In this document: one piece after another, positions 1 through 6,029 of the stretch
Layout of the letters: each line of letters opens with the position of its first letter
How positions within the stretch are numbered: the first letter of the stretch is position 1
Source: Pseudomonadota bacterium
GTDB taxonomy: Bacteria > Desulfobacterota > Anaeroferrophillalia > Anaeroferrophillales > Tharpellaceae
DNA length: 6,187 bases
Direction: 5' to 3'
Assembly (NCBI GenBank): GCA_015486505.1
Contig: WFRP01000166.1
Location: 1-6,187, forward strand
Notes under the pieces: generated by a model
What the model was told of the DNA's origin: nothing
Databases searched by the model: none
What the model saw: only the letters and a program-made list of their open reading frames with translations
Made by a program: the position numbers and the translations under genes

Positions 1-1889
1 AGCTGTTCGGCTTTGGCGGTTTTTTTGGCGCCGACTTTGGCGCCGCAAACCAGATAGTCGGTTTTTGAACTGACCGATTTCTGGACTTTGATCCCGAGCT
101 GCCGGGCCCGGTTTTCAATCTCTTCCCGGCTGCCGCTATTCAGTTTACCGGTGAAAACCACGCCTTTTCCGACAAACTTATGTTGCGCGGATGTGATAGC
201 GGCGGAAACCGGCTCCGTCAAACGCAGGTTAAAGCCTAAGGCCAGAAGGCACTCAATTTCAGACCGGCGGGCCGCAATCCCCTGGGTGATATTTTCAGCT
301 GTAAGCTCGGCAAAACCGGGAATATCGGCAATTTCGGCCTCGCTTACCCCGGCAACCAACCGGGACAGGGAAATTTCATTAAGCAGACGGCGGCTATCAC
401 CGCGGCCCAGGGAAGGGATGCCGAAGGCCGCGAGAAAGCGCCAGTCGTCAACCTCTTTGCTGCGGGAAAGCCGCAGGGCCGCAGAAAGATTTTTCGCCTG
501 CTGCGGGCCGAAATCAAGTTTCAGGAAATCATCTTCGGTCATTGCGTAAATCTTTTCCAGGGAATCAATTTGCTTTTCAACCAGCCGCCGGATGGTTTTG
601 ATCCCGAACCAGTCCGCCGTCCCCAGGGTTTTAAACCAGTGCCGAATCATCTGTTCGGCCTGGGCCGGGCAGTCGGGATTGCGGCATTTGAGAAAATCAT
701 TGCTCCATTCCAGACGGCTGCCGCAACTCGGACAATACTCCGGCAGGGTGACCACAGCGGCTTCCTTAATTACTTTTTCGAGCTTGGGAATCACCTCGCC
801 GCTGCGGATTATCTCAATCTGCGCCCCGGGCCCGAGTTTCTGCTCTTTGACGACCCCGGCATTATGGGCCGTAACCCGCCGGATGGTCGCCCCGGAAATA
901 TTGGTCGGCTGCACTTCAAGTACCGGTGTAATCGTGCCGGTGCGCCCCACCTGCCAGGTAATATCGAGAACTTCCGTGCGGCCGATTTCACCTTTGCTTT
1001 TGATCGCAATCTGCCAGCGATAGTGATGATCCGTATGGCCGAGAAGTTGGCGCAGTTCGGGTTCAACCACCTCGGCGACCAGGCCGTCAAGCGGGTAATC
1101 GGTCTGGGCTTCAAGATCTTCCTTGATTTCATCAAGATTCTGCAGAAGCTCCGCCCCGGCCCCGCGCCACTCCGGCAGCCGGGAGTAGGGCACAAACTGA
1201 ACGGCGCCGGCCGCCAGAGCCTTTTCGGCATAAGGGTTTAAGGTCTCGGAGTTAATGATACCGACAACCAGATTGCGCGGATGCTCAAAATGGGCCGCCA
1301 GATACTCGGCAAAGTAAGAGTTGGTAATCACAATCTCGCCGAGGCCCTGACCGCGGCCGCCAAGCGGGACAACGCCTTTGGCAAACGCCGAACTTATCTC
1401 ATAGCCGGTTTCACCATTGCCGCGAGTCGCGAAAATCCGGCCGTCATCGCGGGCGGCGAGGCCGTCAAGTTTAGCGGTCAAGCGAATTGTCGGCCGCGGC
1501 AGATCATTTTCGGCCGCGCATTTTTCGACTCTCTCGATAAAACGTCCCAGCGCGGCCATTGTATAAGCTTTTTCGGTTGAGAGCATGGGTTTGGGGTGAC
1601 GGATTTCGCGCCGGCCGGAAAAGGCTTCCGGCTCGACCTGATGCAGAAAAGGGTGATCAGCAGCCAAGCCCCTGAGTTCTTCGATCAGGTTGTCATATTC
1701 AGCGTCGCTGACCAGAGGTTTTCCCTGACGATAGGCCCGGTTATAGCGTTCCAGTTTTTCCACCAGAACTTCAATTTGCACTTTTTTGGGGCTTTGTTCA
1801 ACAGATGTAGACATAGATTTTCCCGTCGCGTTTATGGTAAAGAAAAAGATTGTCAGCAATGACAAAAACAAAAGGCTGAATTTATTCAT
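1..1889 (-). CDS. ligA: Divergent NAD+-dependent DNA ligase (LigA type), 3' end cut by window edge
   Basis: The product should seal nicks in DNA using NAD+, through a ligase-AMP intermediate. Numbered from the internal Met at 1814, it shows a Ia-like SDAEYD at 36-41, the nucleotidyl-acceptor motif KLDG (Lys115, the same number as in E. coli LigA), TRGNG at 130-134, GEI at 159-161, HPRN at 178-181 and DGLVAEV at 243-249. WQIAIK follows at 267-272, an OB-fold segment (WQVGRTGTITP) near 287-297, four zinc-finger cysteines at 361, 364, 377 and 382, helix-hairpin-helix repeats, and a BRCT domain from about 546 to the edge. Probably only 20-40 residues are missing. The frame is open throughout. Two starts are possible: 1889, which overlaps the upstream stop as ATGA and adds 25 hydrophobic residues, or 1814, which matches E. 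coli spacing. I chose 1889 because of the overlap and the coherent leader. Several family residues differ (see findings), so ligase activity is likely but not certain. Confidence 0.9.
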   Translation of the reverse strand, partial: MNKFSLLFLSLLTIFFFTINATGKSMSTSVEQSPKKVQIEVLVEKLERYNRAYRQGKPLVSDAEYDNLIEELRGLAADHPFLHQVEPEAFSGRREIRHPKPMLSTEKAYTMAALGRFIERVEKCAAENDLPRPTIRLTAKLDGLAARDDGRIFATRGNGETGYEISSAFAKGVVPLGGRGQGLGEIVITNSYFAEYLAAHFEHPRNLVVGIINSETLNPYAEKALAAGAVQFVPYSRLPEWRGAGAELLQNLDEIKEDLEAQTDYPLDGLVAEVVEPELRQLLGHTDHHYRWQIAIKSKGEIGRTEVLDITWQVGRTGTITPVLEVQPTNISGATIRRVTAHNAGVVKEQKLGPGAQIEIIRSGEVIPKLEKVIKEAAVVTLPEYCPSCGSRLEWSNDFLKCRNPDCPAQAEQMIRHWFKTLGTADWFGIKTIRRLVEKQIDSLEKIYAMTEDDFLKLDFGPQQAKNLSAALRLSRSKEVDDWRFLAAFGIPSLGRGDSRRLLNEISLSRLVAGVSEAEIADIPGFAELTAENITQGIAARRSEIECLLALGFNLRLTEPVSAAITSAQHKFVGKGVVFTGKLNSGSREEIENRARQLGIKVQKSVSSKTDYLVCGAKVGAKKTAKAEQ

Positions 1890-3154
1890 TTAACCTGCCG
1901 AAGTTCACCTGATTTGTAAGTAACCGGACAGAGCTCTTTGGCAAATACGCCCTCAACCGTGACCGTCGTCACGCCGGTCAGCAGTTCAAGGCGCGGCAAT
2001 TTAAGCAGAGCATCAACCAGATTAACCCGACCGCCTCCGGCATTTGCCTGCCGGGCCCGGGCCAACAGGCAGATCGTATCATAAGCGTAAGCATCATAGA
2101 TTGAAGCCGGTTGCTTAAAGGTTGAGAGATAGAGTTTTTTATAGTTTGCCCGCAAGTGAGATGGTTGGGGTGTATGGAAACAGGAGTCCAGAAAAATGAT
2201 TCCGTCCAGATTCAAGTCGGGTTTCCGGGCAAAATCGGGCTCGCGGCCGCGGCTGATTGCGTACAACTGCGGCTGCTCAAGGCCGAAAAAAGCAAGCTCC
2301 GGCACAATCAGGCGTAACCGGGGCCGGAAGTCGGCAATTACCAGGGCTGAAAAAGGGTAATTCGGCGGCGCGGAATCCTTTTCAGCAGGCTCCACCCCCG
2401 GCCCGGAACGTGGCTGCCGCAAACCGGTTATCACCGAGCTGAAATCGACCGCGGTCGGCGGGTAACTTGAATCTTTCCAGATCGTAAGCCTGTGCTTTTG
2501 ACAAGATTGAGTAAAGACCCGGTGAAAGAGATTGCCGAAGCTGTTATCCGGGTGCAGCAGCGCCACCCGGGTTTGATGCTGCCGGGCCAGGAGCCGGACA
2601 ACTGCCCGGGCCGCGTCGGCGGCATTGAAAAAATGCTGAAAGATATTGCGACCGCAGCCGGCCAGTTCCGGTTGCGAGGCCAGCAGAATAAGCGGCAGCT
2701 GTAAAGAAGTTGCGGCCCGCACCGCCGAGCGCGCCAGCGAACTTTGAATCGGGCCGAGCACAACAGCGATGCCCCGGCGCTTAAAATCGGCGAGCGCCGC
2801 CGCCGGGGAAATTTCAGCCGAATCGATAAAATCGAGTTGCCAGGGATAAACCGCGATTTTTTCGGCGGCCAGAGCCAATTCAAGACCGTGGCGAAAACGT
2901 AAACCAATCCCGGCATAGGGGCCGGTCAAAGGCAGAAAAGCCCCGATTCGCCAAAGCGCGGTGACGGCAGGTTGCGATTGGTCGCGATCTGAAAGTTCAG
3001 CCGCCGCAGAATTTGCGGGCGAAATTACCGAATTCCGATCATCACGGAACCCGGCCCGCACCAGCTCACGACCGGCACTAAGCCCATAAACCGACCCGAA
3101 GCTCCAGAGCAAGACGGCAAAACCGATCAATGCCGAGATAAAAGTTTTTCTCAT
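1886..3154 (-). CDS. Periplasmic type I substrate-binding protein, LpoA / penicillin-binding-protein-activator-like
   Basis: This 422-residue protein has an N-terminal signal peptide (Arg-Lys at 2-3, hydrophobic 5-20, probable cleavage after VYG at about 24), so it is expected in the periplasm. A low-complexity linker runs to about residue 65. A periplasmic-binding-protein fold type I then follows: GAFLPLTGPYAGIG at 71-84, VVLGPIQSS at 131-139, a second-strand VALLHPDNSFGNLF at 197-210, YPPTAVDFSSVI at 231-242, and SIYDAYAYDTICLLARA near 350. These are hallmarks of Leu/Ile/Val-binding-like (Peripla_BP_6) proteins, and this form, without transporter genes beside it, resembles the proteins annotated as penicillin-binding-protein activators. 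Ligand and partner cannot be read from sequence. The start at 3154 has only a weak AGG five bases upstream. Its TGA overlaps the ligase ATG, so the two are probably co-translated. A MITE target site begins 22 bp upstream. Confidence 0.85.
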   Translation of the reverse strand: MRKTFISALIGFAVLLWSFGSVYGLSAGRELVRAGFRDDRNSVISPANSAAAELSDRDQSQPAVTALWRIGAFLPLTGPYAGIGLRFRHGLELALAAEKIAVYPWQLDFIDSAEISPAAALADFKRRGIAVVLGPIQSSLARSAVRAATSLQLPLILLASQPELAGCGRNIFQHFFNAADAARAVVRLLARQHQTRVALLHPDNSFGNLFHRVFTQSCQKHRLTIWKDSSYPPTAVDFSSVITGLRQPRSGPGVEPAEKDSAPPNYPFSALVIADFRPRLRLIVPELAFFGLEQPQLYAISRGREPDFARKPDLNLDGIIFLDSCFHTPQPSHLRANYKKLYLSTFKQPASIYDAYAYDTICLLARARQANAGGGRVNLVDALLKLPRLELLTGVTTVTVEGVFAKELCPVTYKSGELRQVK

Positions 3155-3183
3155 TTTTGCCTGGCCATCCCGGAACTTTTTTT

Positions 3184-3423
3184 GTAACTATTCAGCCGAA
3201 TCCGGGGTCGGGCGCGGTTTTTCTCCGCTCGGCGTTAAGATTTCTGTTTTTCCTTACGCTCGCTGCGCCCGCCTTGCAAAACTCGCTTACGCTCAAACAG
3301 TTGCAAGGCTAATGGGCTCCCGCTCGCTTCCGAAAAACAACGAAATCGTTTCCGCAACCGTTTACGAAAAACCACCCCCGCCCCCTCCAGAAGGTGGGGG
3401 GTAAAATTTGGCTGAATAGTTAC
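3184..3423. mobile_element. 240-bp IS66-like MITE with 14-bp terminal inverted repeats
   Basis: The left end reads GTAACTATTCAGCC (3184-3197) and the right end is its exact reverse complement (3410-3423). The element is flanked by a perfect 8-bp direct repeat, CTTTTTTT, at 3176-3183 and 3424-3431. Ends starting GTAA with 8-bp duplications are known features of the IS66 family, so this is best read as a non-autonomous IS66-derived miniature element. No transposase or credible ORF lies inside. An internal inverted repeat, GCCTTGCAA at 3271-3279 with TTGCAAGGC at 3301-3309, could form a hairpin. One weakness is that a T-rich target could give part of the duplication by chance, although the leading C also matches. 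Confidence 0.8.
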
Positions 3424-3682
3424 CTTTTTTTTAAGTTTACTTGACAATCAAGAGGTGTCAAAAGGTGGTGCCGGGCTTGACATTTGCGTTTCCCAGCAAT
3501 ATGCAAAGCCGAACACCGGTTACAGAAAGGCGCAGCCGAAGCCCGCTCCCGCCCGATTTAAATTTATGGTCAAACTTTCCACTACCATCACTATTACTAT
3601 TAATGAGTTTCCCCGGTAACTGTCAACCGCTTTTCCGGCAACACCGGAAAAACAACTATTCCCGGCATAATGAATATAATTT

Positions 3683-3720
3683 GTAACTATTCAGCCGAAT
3701 CCGGGGTCGGGTGCGGTTTT
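3683..3720 (+). repeat. Solo left end of the MITE (38 bp)
   Basis: This stretch repeats the first 38 bases of the MITE at 3184-3221 with a single difference (T at 3712 for C at 3213). Similarity stops abruptly afterwards and I find no matching right end downstream before the next gene. It is either a truncated second copy or the left end of a different relative sharing the same terminus. Confidence 0.8.
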
Positions 3721-3832
3721 CGCCCTTTTTGCAGATGGAGCACCGCTTCCAGCCCAACCGGTAACGTCAATGATCCTTATTTCGTAAGCAAAAATTTTGC
3801 TTCCACCCTCACTCCGCCTTTTTCTCCAACAA

Positions 3833-3878
3833 AAAGGCCGGTATAGTTCGACAATTCTGTCGAACTATACCGGCCTTT
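3833..3878. terminator. Perfect 21-bp stem hairpin, possible bidirectional intrinsic terminator
   Basis: Arms 3833-3853 and 3858-3878 are exact reverse complements around a 4-base loop (ATTC). The base of the stem is GGCCGG/CCGGCC. On the minus strand the stem ends in five T residues, the usual intrinsic-terminator form; on the plus strand only three T residues follow. The left foot can also pair with GCCTTTTT at 3816-3823, giving an alternative smaller hairpin (3816-3838). No adjacent gene clearly needs termination here, so the transcript it serves is unknown. Confidence 0.5.
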
Positions 3879-3958
3879 GTCGTTTTAAACAATTTCCGTT
3901 TGCCGACAAACCCGTCATAACATATTGAAATGATAATATATATATTCCGCGCTGACAG

Positions 3959-3974
3959 TGGCACACTTCCTGTA
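3959..3974 (+). promoter_or_regulatory. Weak sigma-54-like element upstream of the DUF2202 gene
   Basis: TGGCAC at 3959-3964 followed after five bases by CTGTA resembles the -24/-12 layout TGGCAC-N5-TTGCA, but the -12 dinucleotide is GT rather than GC. It lies about 80 bases upstream of the start codon. No better sigma-70 pair stands out in the AT-rich stretch around 3921-3946. This is tentative. Confidence 0.2.
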
Positions 3975-4053
3975 ATAAAAGCTCCCAGGAATTGCGCAAA
4001 AACAAAATTTTAACAATGTAAGCAAACCCAAAACCTGAAAAAGGAGAATGACA

Positions 4054-4821
4054 ATGAAAAAAAGTATCACAACTATCTGTACCGCCCTGATGATTATGAT
4101 TTTAAGTTCGGGAATGGCTCTGGCCGGCAATGGCCGGGTCGGGAATTTTCCCAAAGCTGTCAACCACGGTATTGGCGGCGGCGACGGAGTCGCGGTTTTG
4201 GCCTACGAAGAACCCGATGCCGAAGAGATTGCGGCTCTGAGCTATATGGTTGAAGAGGAAAAACTTGCCCGGGATGTCTACAACGCTCTTTATGAAACCT
4301 GGAGCATACCGGTATTTGCCAATATCGCCCAAGCGGAACAGAAACATATGGATGCCATCATCAGCCTGCTCAATAAATACGGACTCGAAAATCCGGCTCT
4401 GCTTGCCGCCGGTTCCTTCGTCAATAACGACCTGCAGACGCTCTACAATAATCTGCTTGCCGCCGGTAAGATTAATGAAGAAGAGGCGCTGCTGGTCGGA
4501 GCAACTATCGAAGATGTTGATATTTTCGACCTTAATCATGATCTTGAACTGGTCGACAACGCCGATATCACCAAAGTCTTTGAAAATCTGCGCCGCGGTT
4601 CCGAAAATCATCTGCGGGCCTTCTCAGCCCTGCTGACCCTCTCCGGCTACGCCCCTTATGCAGCTCAATTTCTCACCCAGGATGAAATCGATGAAATTCT
4701 GGCGGCCCCGCGTAGTAACGGCAATGGCCGCAACAACTCGGTAAACAGCGATTTTGCCACCCGGCAACGCCGCCTGATTGATGCTGATGGCGACGGCGTA
4801 TGTGATTTCCTGCAACAGTAA
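4054..4821 (+). CDS. Secreted DUF2202 ferritin-like domain protein
   Basis: This 255-residue protein starts at 4054. The ribosome site AAGGAG (4041-4046) is seven bases upstream, while the in-frame ATG at 4048 is only one base from it. Residues 1-24 form a signal peptide ending ALA|G, so the protein is exported. Residues from about 55 to 210 match the DUF2202 pattern: EEEKLARDVY at 67-76, IAQAEQKHM at 91-99 with Glu95 and His98, GATIEDVDI at 149-157, and RGSENHLRAF at 181-190 with Glu184 and His186. Paired Glu and His residues across a helical bundle are what a ferritin-like metal site would need, but metal binding is inference. The C-terminus carries Asn/Gly-rich NGNGRNN and then DADGDGVCD, an EF-hand or dockerin-like calcium loop. 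The physiological role of DUF2202 proteins is not established. It is followed by a 14-bp inverted repeat and a small secreted-protein gene, probably in one unit. Confidence 0.9.
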   Translation: MKKSITTICTALMIMILSSGMALAGNGRVGNFPKAVNHGIGGGDGVAVLAYEEPDAEEIAALSYMVEEEKLARDVYNALYETWSIPVFANIAQAEQKHMDAIISLLNKYGLENPALLAAGSFVNNDLQTLYNNLLAAGKINEEEALLVGATIEDVDIFDLNHDLELVDNADITKVFENLRRGSENHLRAFSALLTLSGYAPYAAQFLTQDEIDEILAAPRSNGNGRNNSVNSDFATRQRRLIDADGDGVCDFLQQ

Positions 4822-4834
4822 CAAACACCGCAAT

Positions 4835-4893
4835 CCGGGGATATTTCCACAGCAAAACAAGATAACGCTCTCCCTTTCCGGAAATATCCCCGG
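4835..4893 (+). repeat. 14-bp inverted repeat between the secreted-protein genes
   Basis: CCGGGGATATTTCC (4835-4848) and its exact reverse complement (4880-4893) enclose a 31-base loop, starting 13 bases after the DUF2202 stop. No T-run follows, so a normal intrinsic terminator is unlikely. It could protect the 3' end of the DUF2202 mRNA or set the relative expression of the downstream gene. Confidence 0.65.
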
Positions 4894-5143
4894 GGTTATA
4901 ACAACAATCTCAATACAACCTTAAACACTTAAAGTAAGTGAGGAAATCAAATGAATAAAATATCGCGGAAAACCCTGGGCAGTATCATCGTTACAGCGGT
5001 GTTTGCCTTATGTCTTTTTTTGCCAATCCCGGCAGGAGCTGTCGACTACCAGTCTTTAAACCTGGACGAACTCAATAATATGCGTGGCACCATGACCACC
5101 GCCGGCACTGAAGAACGCGAAGCCTTTCGCAGTGCCCGACAAT

Positions 5144-5290
5144 CTAATGCGGGAACAACTCCCGCAACCCAAACAGGGCTTTTCAGCCCGCACCCAAGGG
5201 CAATCCGATGGTCGCAAATAAGTACTCTTATCAGAACATTTTCTGACTGTTAAATCTTGTTTTTTGGTACAGAAAATAACCTGTAAGGTA
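5144..5290 (+). repeat. Structured tandem repeat, unit 1 (147 bp)
   Basis: It begins CTAATGCGGG and ends CTGTAAGGTA. Predicted hairpins in order are GCGGGA/TCCCGC near 5149-5165, GGGC/GCCC near 5176-5189, ATAAG/CTTAT at 5218-5231, and TCAGAA/TTCTGA at 5231-5246. A short ACAG/CTGT pair near the 3' end closes the list. It is 24 bp longer than unit 2 in the segment just before CGCAAATAAGTACTC. It carries no coding capacity beyond the read-through tail of the broken gene. Confidence 0.8.
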
Positions 5291-5413
5291 CTAATGCGGG
5301 AACAATCCCCGCAACCCAATTGGGCCTTTGCGACCCGCAAATAAGTACTCTTATCAGAACATTTTCTGATTATTAAATCTTGTTTTTTGGTGCAGAAAAT
5401 AACCTGTAAGGTA
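5291..5413 (+). repeat. Structured tandem repeat, unit 2 (123 bp)
   Basis: It begins with the same CTAATGCGGG and shares its last roughly 85 bases with unit 1 at only a few differences, including two inside TCTGACTGTTAA versus TCTGATTATTAA. The first hairpin remains pairable despite sequence change (GCGGG/CCCGC). A third CTAATGCGGG at 5414-5423 starts the resumed coding sequence, so the array is bounded by the same 10-bp word on both sides. Confidence 0.8.
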
Positions 5414-5619
5414 CTAATGCGGGCATTAACTCCGGATGAGCGCACTGCTTATTATGGAAGCCCGGAAAACGGCAATGGCAACGGCAAGCGCATACAGGCC
5501 CGTGACGGCAGCGGCAGCGGTTCAATGCATCGACATCGGAATTCCGGTTCAGCAAGTGGCGGCACAGGCTCCGGCAGACAGCACCGCGGCGGCAGACGTT
5601 AATTAACTGGGGTCAGGTT

Positions 5620-5674
5620 TTGATTAAGCTCTTGCCCTTGATTAAGCTCTTGCCCCCCGACTAAGCTCTGAACC
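5620..5674 (+). repeat. 18-bp tandem repeat, two exact units and one degenerate
   Basis: TTGATTAAGCTCTTGCCC occurs at 5620-5637 and 5638-5655, followed by a 12/18 match at 5657-5674. It starts 17 bases after the pseudogene stop and is preceded by GGGGTCAGG, half of the GGGGTC/GACCCC palindrome seen near 6065. It may be decayed REP-like sequence. Confidence 0.7.
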
Positions 5675-5726
5675 GGAACCCGGTGCGGAAACTTATCCTC
5701 ATTCTCCGGGCCTCACGGTGACGGAT

Positions 5727-5756
5727 ATCGGAGAAGTTTTGCAAACTCTTTCCGAT
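5727..5756 (+). repeat. Small imperfect hairpin upstream of the ncRNA promoter
   Basis: ATCGGA (5727-5732) pairs with TCCGAT (5751-5756), with an inner AGTTT/AAACT stem around TGC. No T-run follows. It may end transcription arriving from the left before the ncRNA promoter at 5769, but this is weak. Confidence 0.35.
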
Positions 5757-5768
5757 TAATGTTCATAG

Positions 5769-5797
5769 TTGACATTTCCAGGCTTAGCAGCTAAAGT
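5769..5797 (+). promoter_or_regulatory. Sigma-70 promoter for the tRNA-like ncRNA
   Basis: A perfect -35 TTGACA (5769-5774) is followed after exactly 17 bases by TAAAGT (5792-5797), a 4/6 match to TATAAT including the first, second and last positions. Initiation about seven to nine bases downstream gives a start near 5804-5806, just before the first base of the RNA closing helix at 5808. The fit between predicted start and RNA structure supports it. Confidence 0.65.
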
Positions 5798-5805
5798 TCA
5801 TCTCC

Positions 5806-6022
5806 ATACGGCATGGCGTAAGTCTCAACGGTAGAGCGGGGGGCGTCGTTTTCAGCGATGTCGCCGTGTCGCGCGGTTCGACTCCGCGTCACCATGCCGT
5901 TTAAGGATTCGTTATCCGGTTGATCGGCAACAGCCTGCCGACGCCTTCGCCCTGCGGGCGTTGATGAGCGCTAGTGGATGTGGCGACCCATAACCGGTTT
6001 AGCGAATCCTTTCGTATTTTTT
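5806..6022 (+). ncRNA. Structured ncRNA with a tRNA-like domain (possible bacterial Y RNA)
   Basis: Domain 1 (5808-5900) is closed by a 9-bp helix ACGGCATGG/CCATGCCGT (5808-5816 and 5892-5900). Inside are a D-arm-like CTC-AACGGTA-GAG, an anticodon-like arm CGTCG-TTTTCAG-CGATG (with one G-T pair; the loop would read UUC), and a canonical T arm, CGCGG-TTCGACT-CCGCG (5872-5888). There is no CCA end; the acceptor position is a continuing helix. Domain 2 (5903-6011) is closed by AAGGATTCG/CGAATCCTT, then CCGGTT/AACCGG. It contains hairpins TCGGCA/TGCCGA (5924-5941) and CGCCC/GGGCG (5948-5960). A T-run at 6017-6022 follows. Non-aminoacylatable tRNA mimicry in a longer structured RNA is known for bacterial Y RNAs of the YrlA type, which partner Ro60. 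That identification is inference: I see no clear Ro-binding motif or Ro60 gene here. A degenerate tRNA is the main alternative. Confidence 0.6.
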
Positions 6023-6029
6023 CACACTT

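Larger units (their letters stand above)
3432..4053. other. Gene-free intergenic region
   Basis: No credible coding frame was found. Short open frames here lack a ribosome site and recognisable protein composition. The region holds an isolated MITE left end, a long perfect hairpin, a small inverted repeat TTGACA/TGTCAA (3441-3446 and 3456-3461) that could be an operator, and the AT-rich upstream region of the DUF2202 gene. The region may be decayed mobile-element sequence. Confidence 0.6.
4951..5602 (+). pseudogene. Small secreted basic protein gene interrupted by tandem repeats
   Basis: The 5' part starts at 4951 behind GTGAGGA (4939-4945) and encodes a signal peptide (cleavage after AGA at 30), then SLNLDELNNMRGTM and EEREAFRSARQ to residue 64. 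The 3' part, from 5414 in another frame, encodes LMRALTPDERTAYYG, then a low-complexity Gly/Ser/Asn tail (NGNGNG, GSGSGS), ending in an Arg-rich HRGGRR at TAA 5600-5602. Removing 5143-5413 (271 bp) joins them into one 126-residue frame with a smooth AFRSARQ-LMRALTPDER junction, the pattern of small secreted proteins with repeated 'EEREAFR' and 'LTPDERTAYYG' phrases. As it stands, translation from 4951 runs into the repeats and stops at 5253. The function is unknown. The NGNG motif echoes the DUF2202 C-terminus, suggesting a functional pair. Confidence 0.7.

Noticed and set aside
570..1241. Long plus-strand open frames (88-549, 570-1241, 592-1023, 1281-1580, 1596-1862)
   Set aside because: They are antisense to the continuous ligase frame, which carries all the recognisable motifs; no ribosome sites or family signatures support them.
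3235..3447. Minus-strand 70-residue frame across the MITE
   Set aside because: It spans both element and flank, is Lys/Arg-rich without domain character and ends within non-coding repeat sequence.
3477..3505. Promoter TTGACA-N17-TATGCA
   Set aside because: The -35 is perfect but the -10 matches only three of six positions and no gene or structured RNA follows.
3441..3686. Plus-strand 81-residue frame
   Set aside because: It would need a TTG start with no clear ribosome site, has low-information composition and runs into the solo MITE end.
5144..5413. Hammerhead or other named self-cleaving ribozyme in the tandem repeats
   Set aside because: I could not find the paired CTGATGA and GAAA core of a hammerhead, nor a full match to other classes; only short resemblances such as CTAATGC were seen.
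5144..5413. Integron attC cassette array
   Set aside because: No GTTRRRY/RYYYAAC boundary motifs or cassette ORFs were visible.
5056..5445. Minus-strand 129-residue frame with an internal protein repeat (ISTLQVIFCTKKQDL)
   Set aside because: The protein repeat simply reflects the tandem DNA units; stem-loop content explains the region better.
5808..5900. Functional tRNA-Glu (UUC) gene
   Set aside because: The T arm fits, but the D stem is only about three pairs, spacing before the anticodon arm is too long, the acceptor helix has mismatches near the T stem and continues beyond seven pairs, and there is no CCA.
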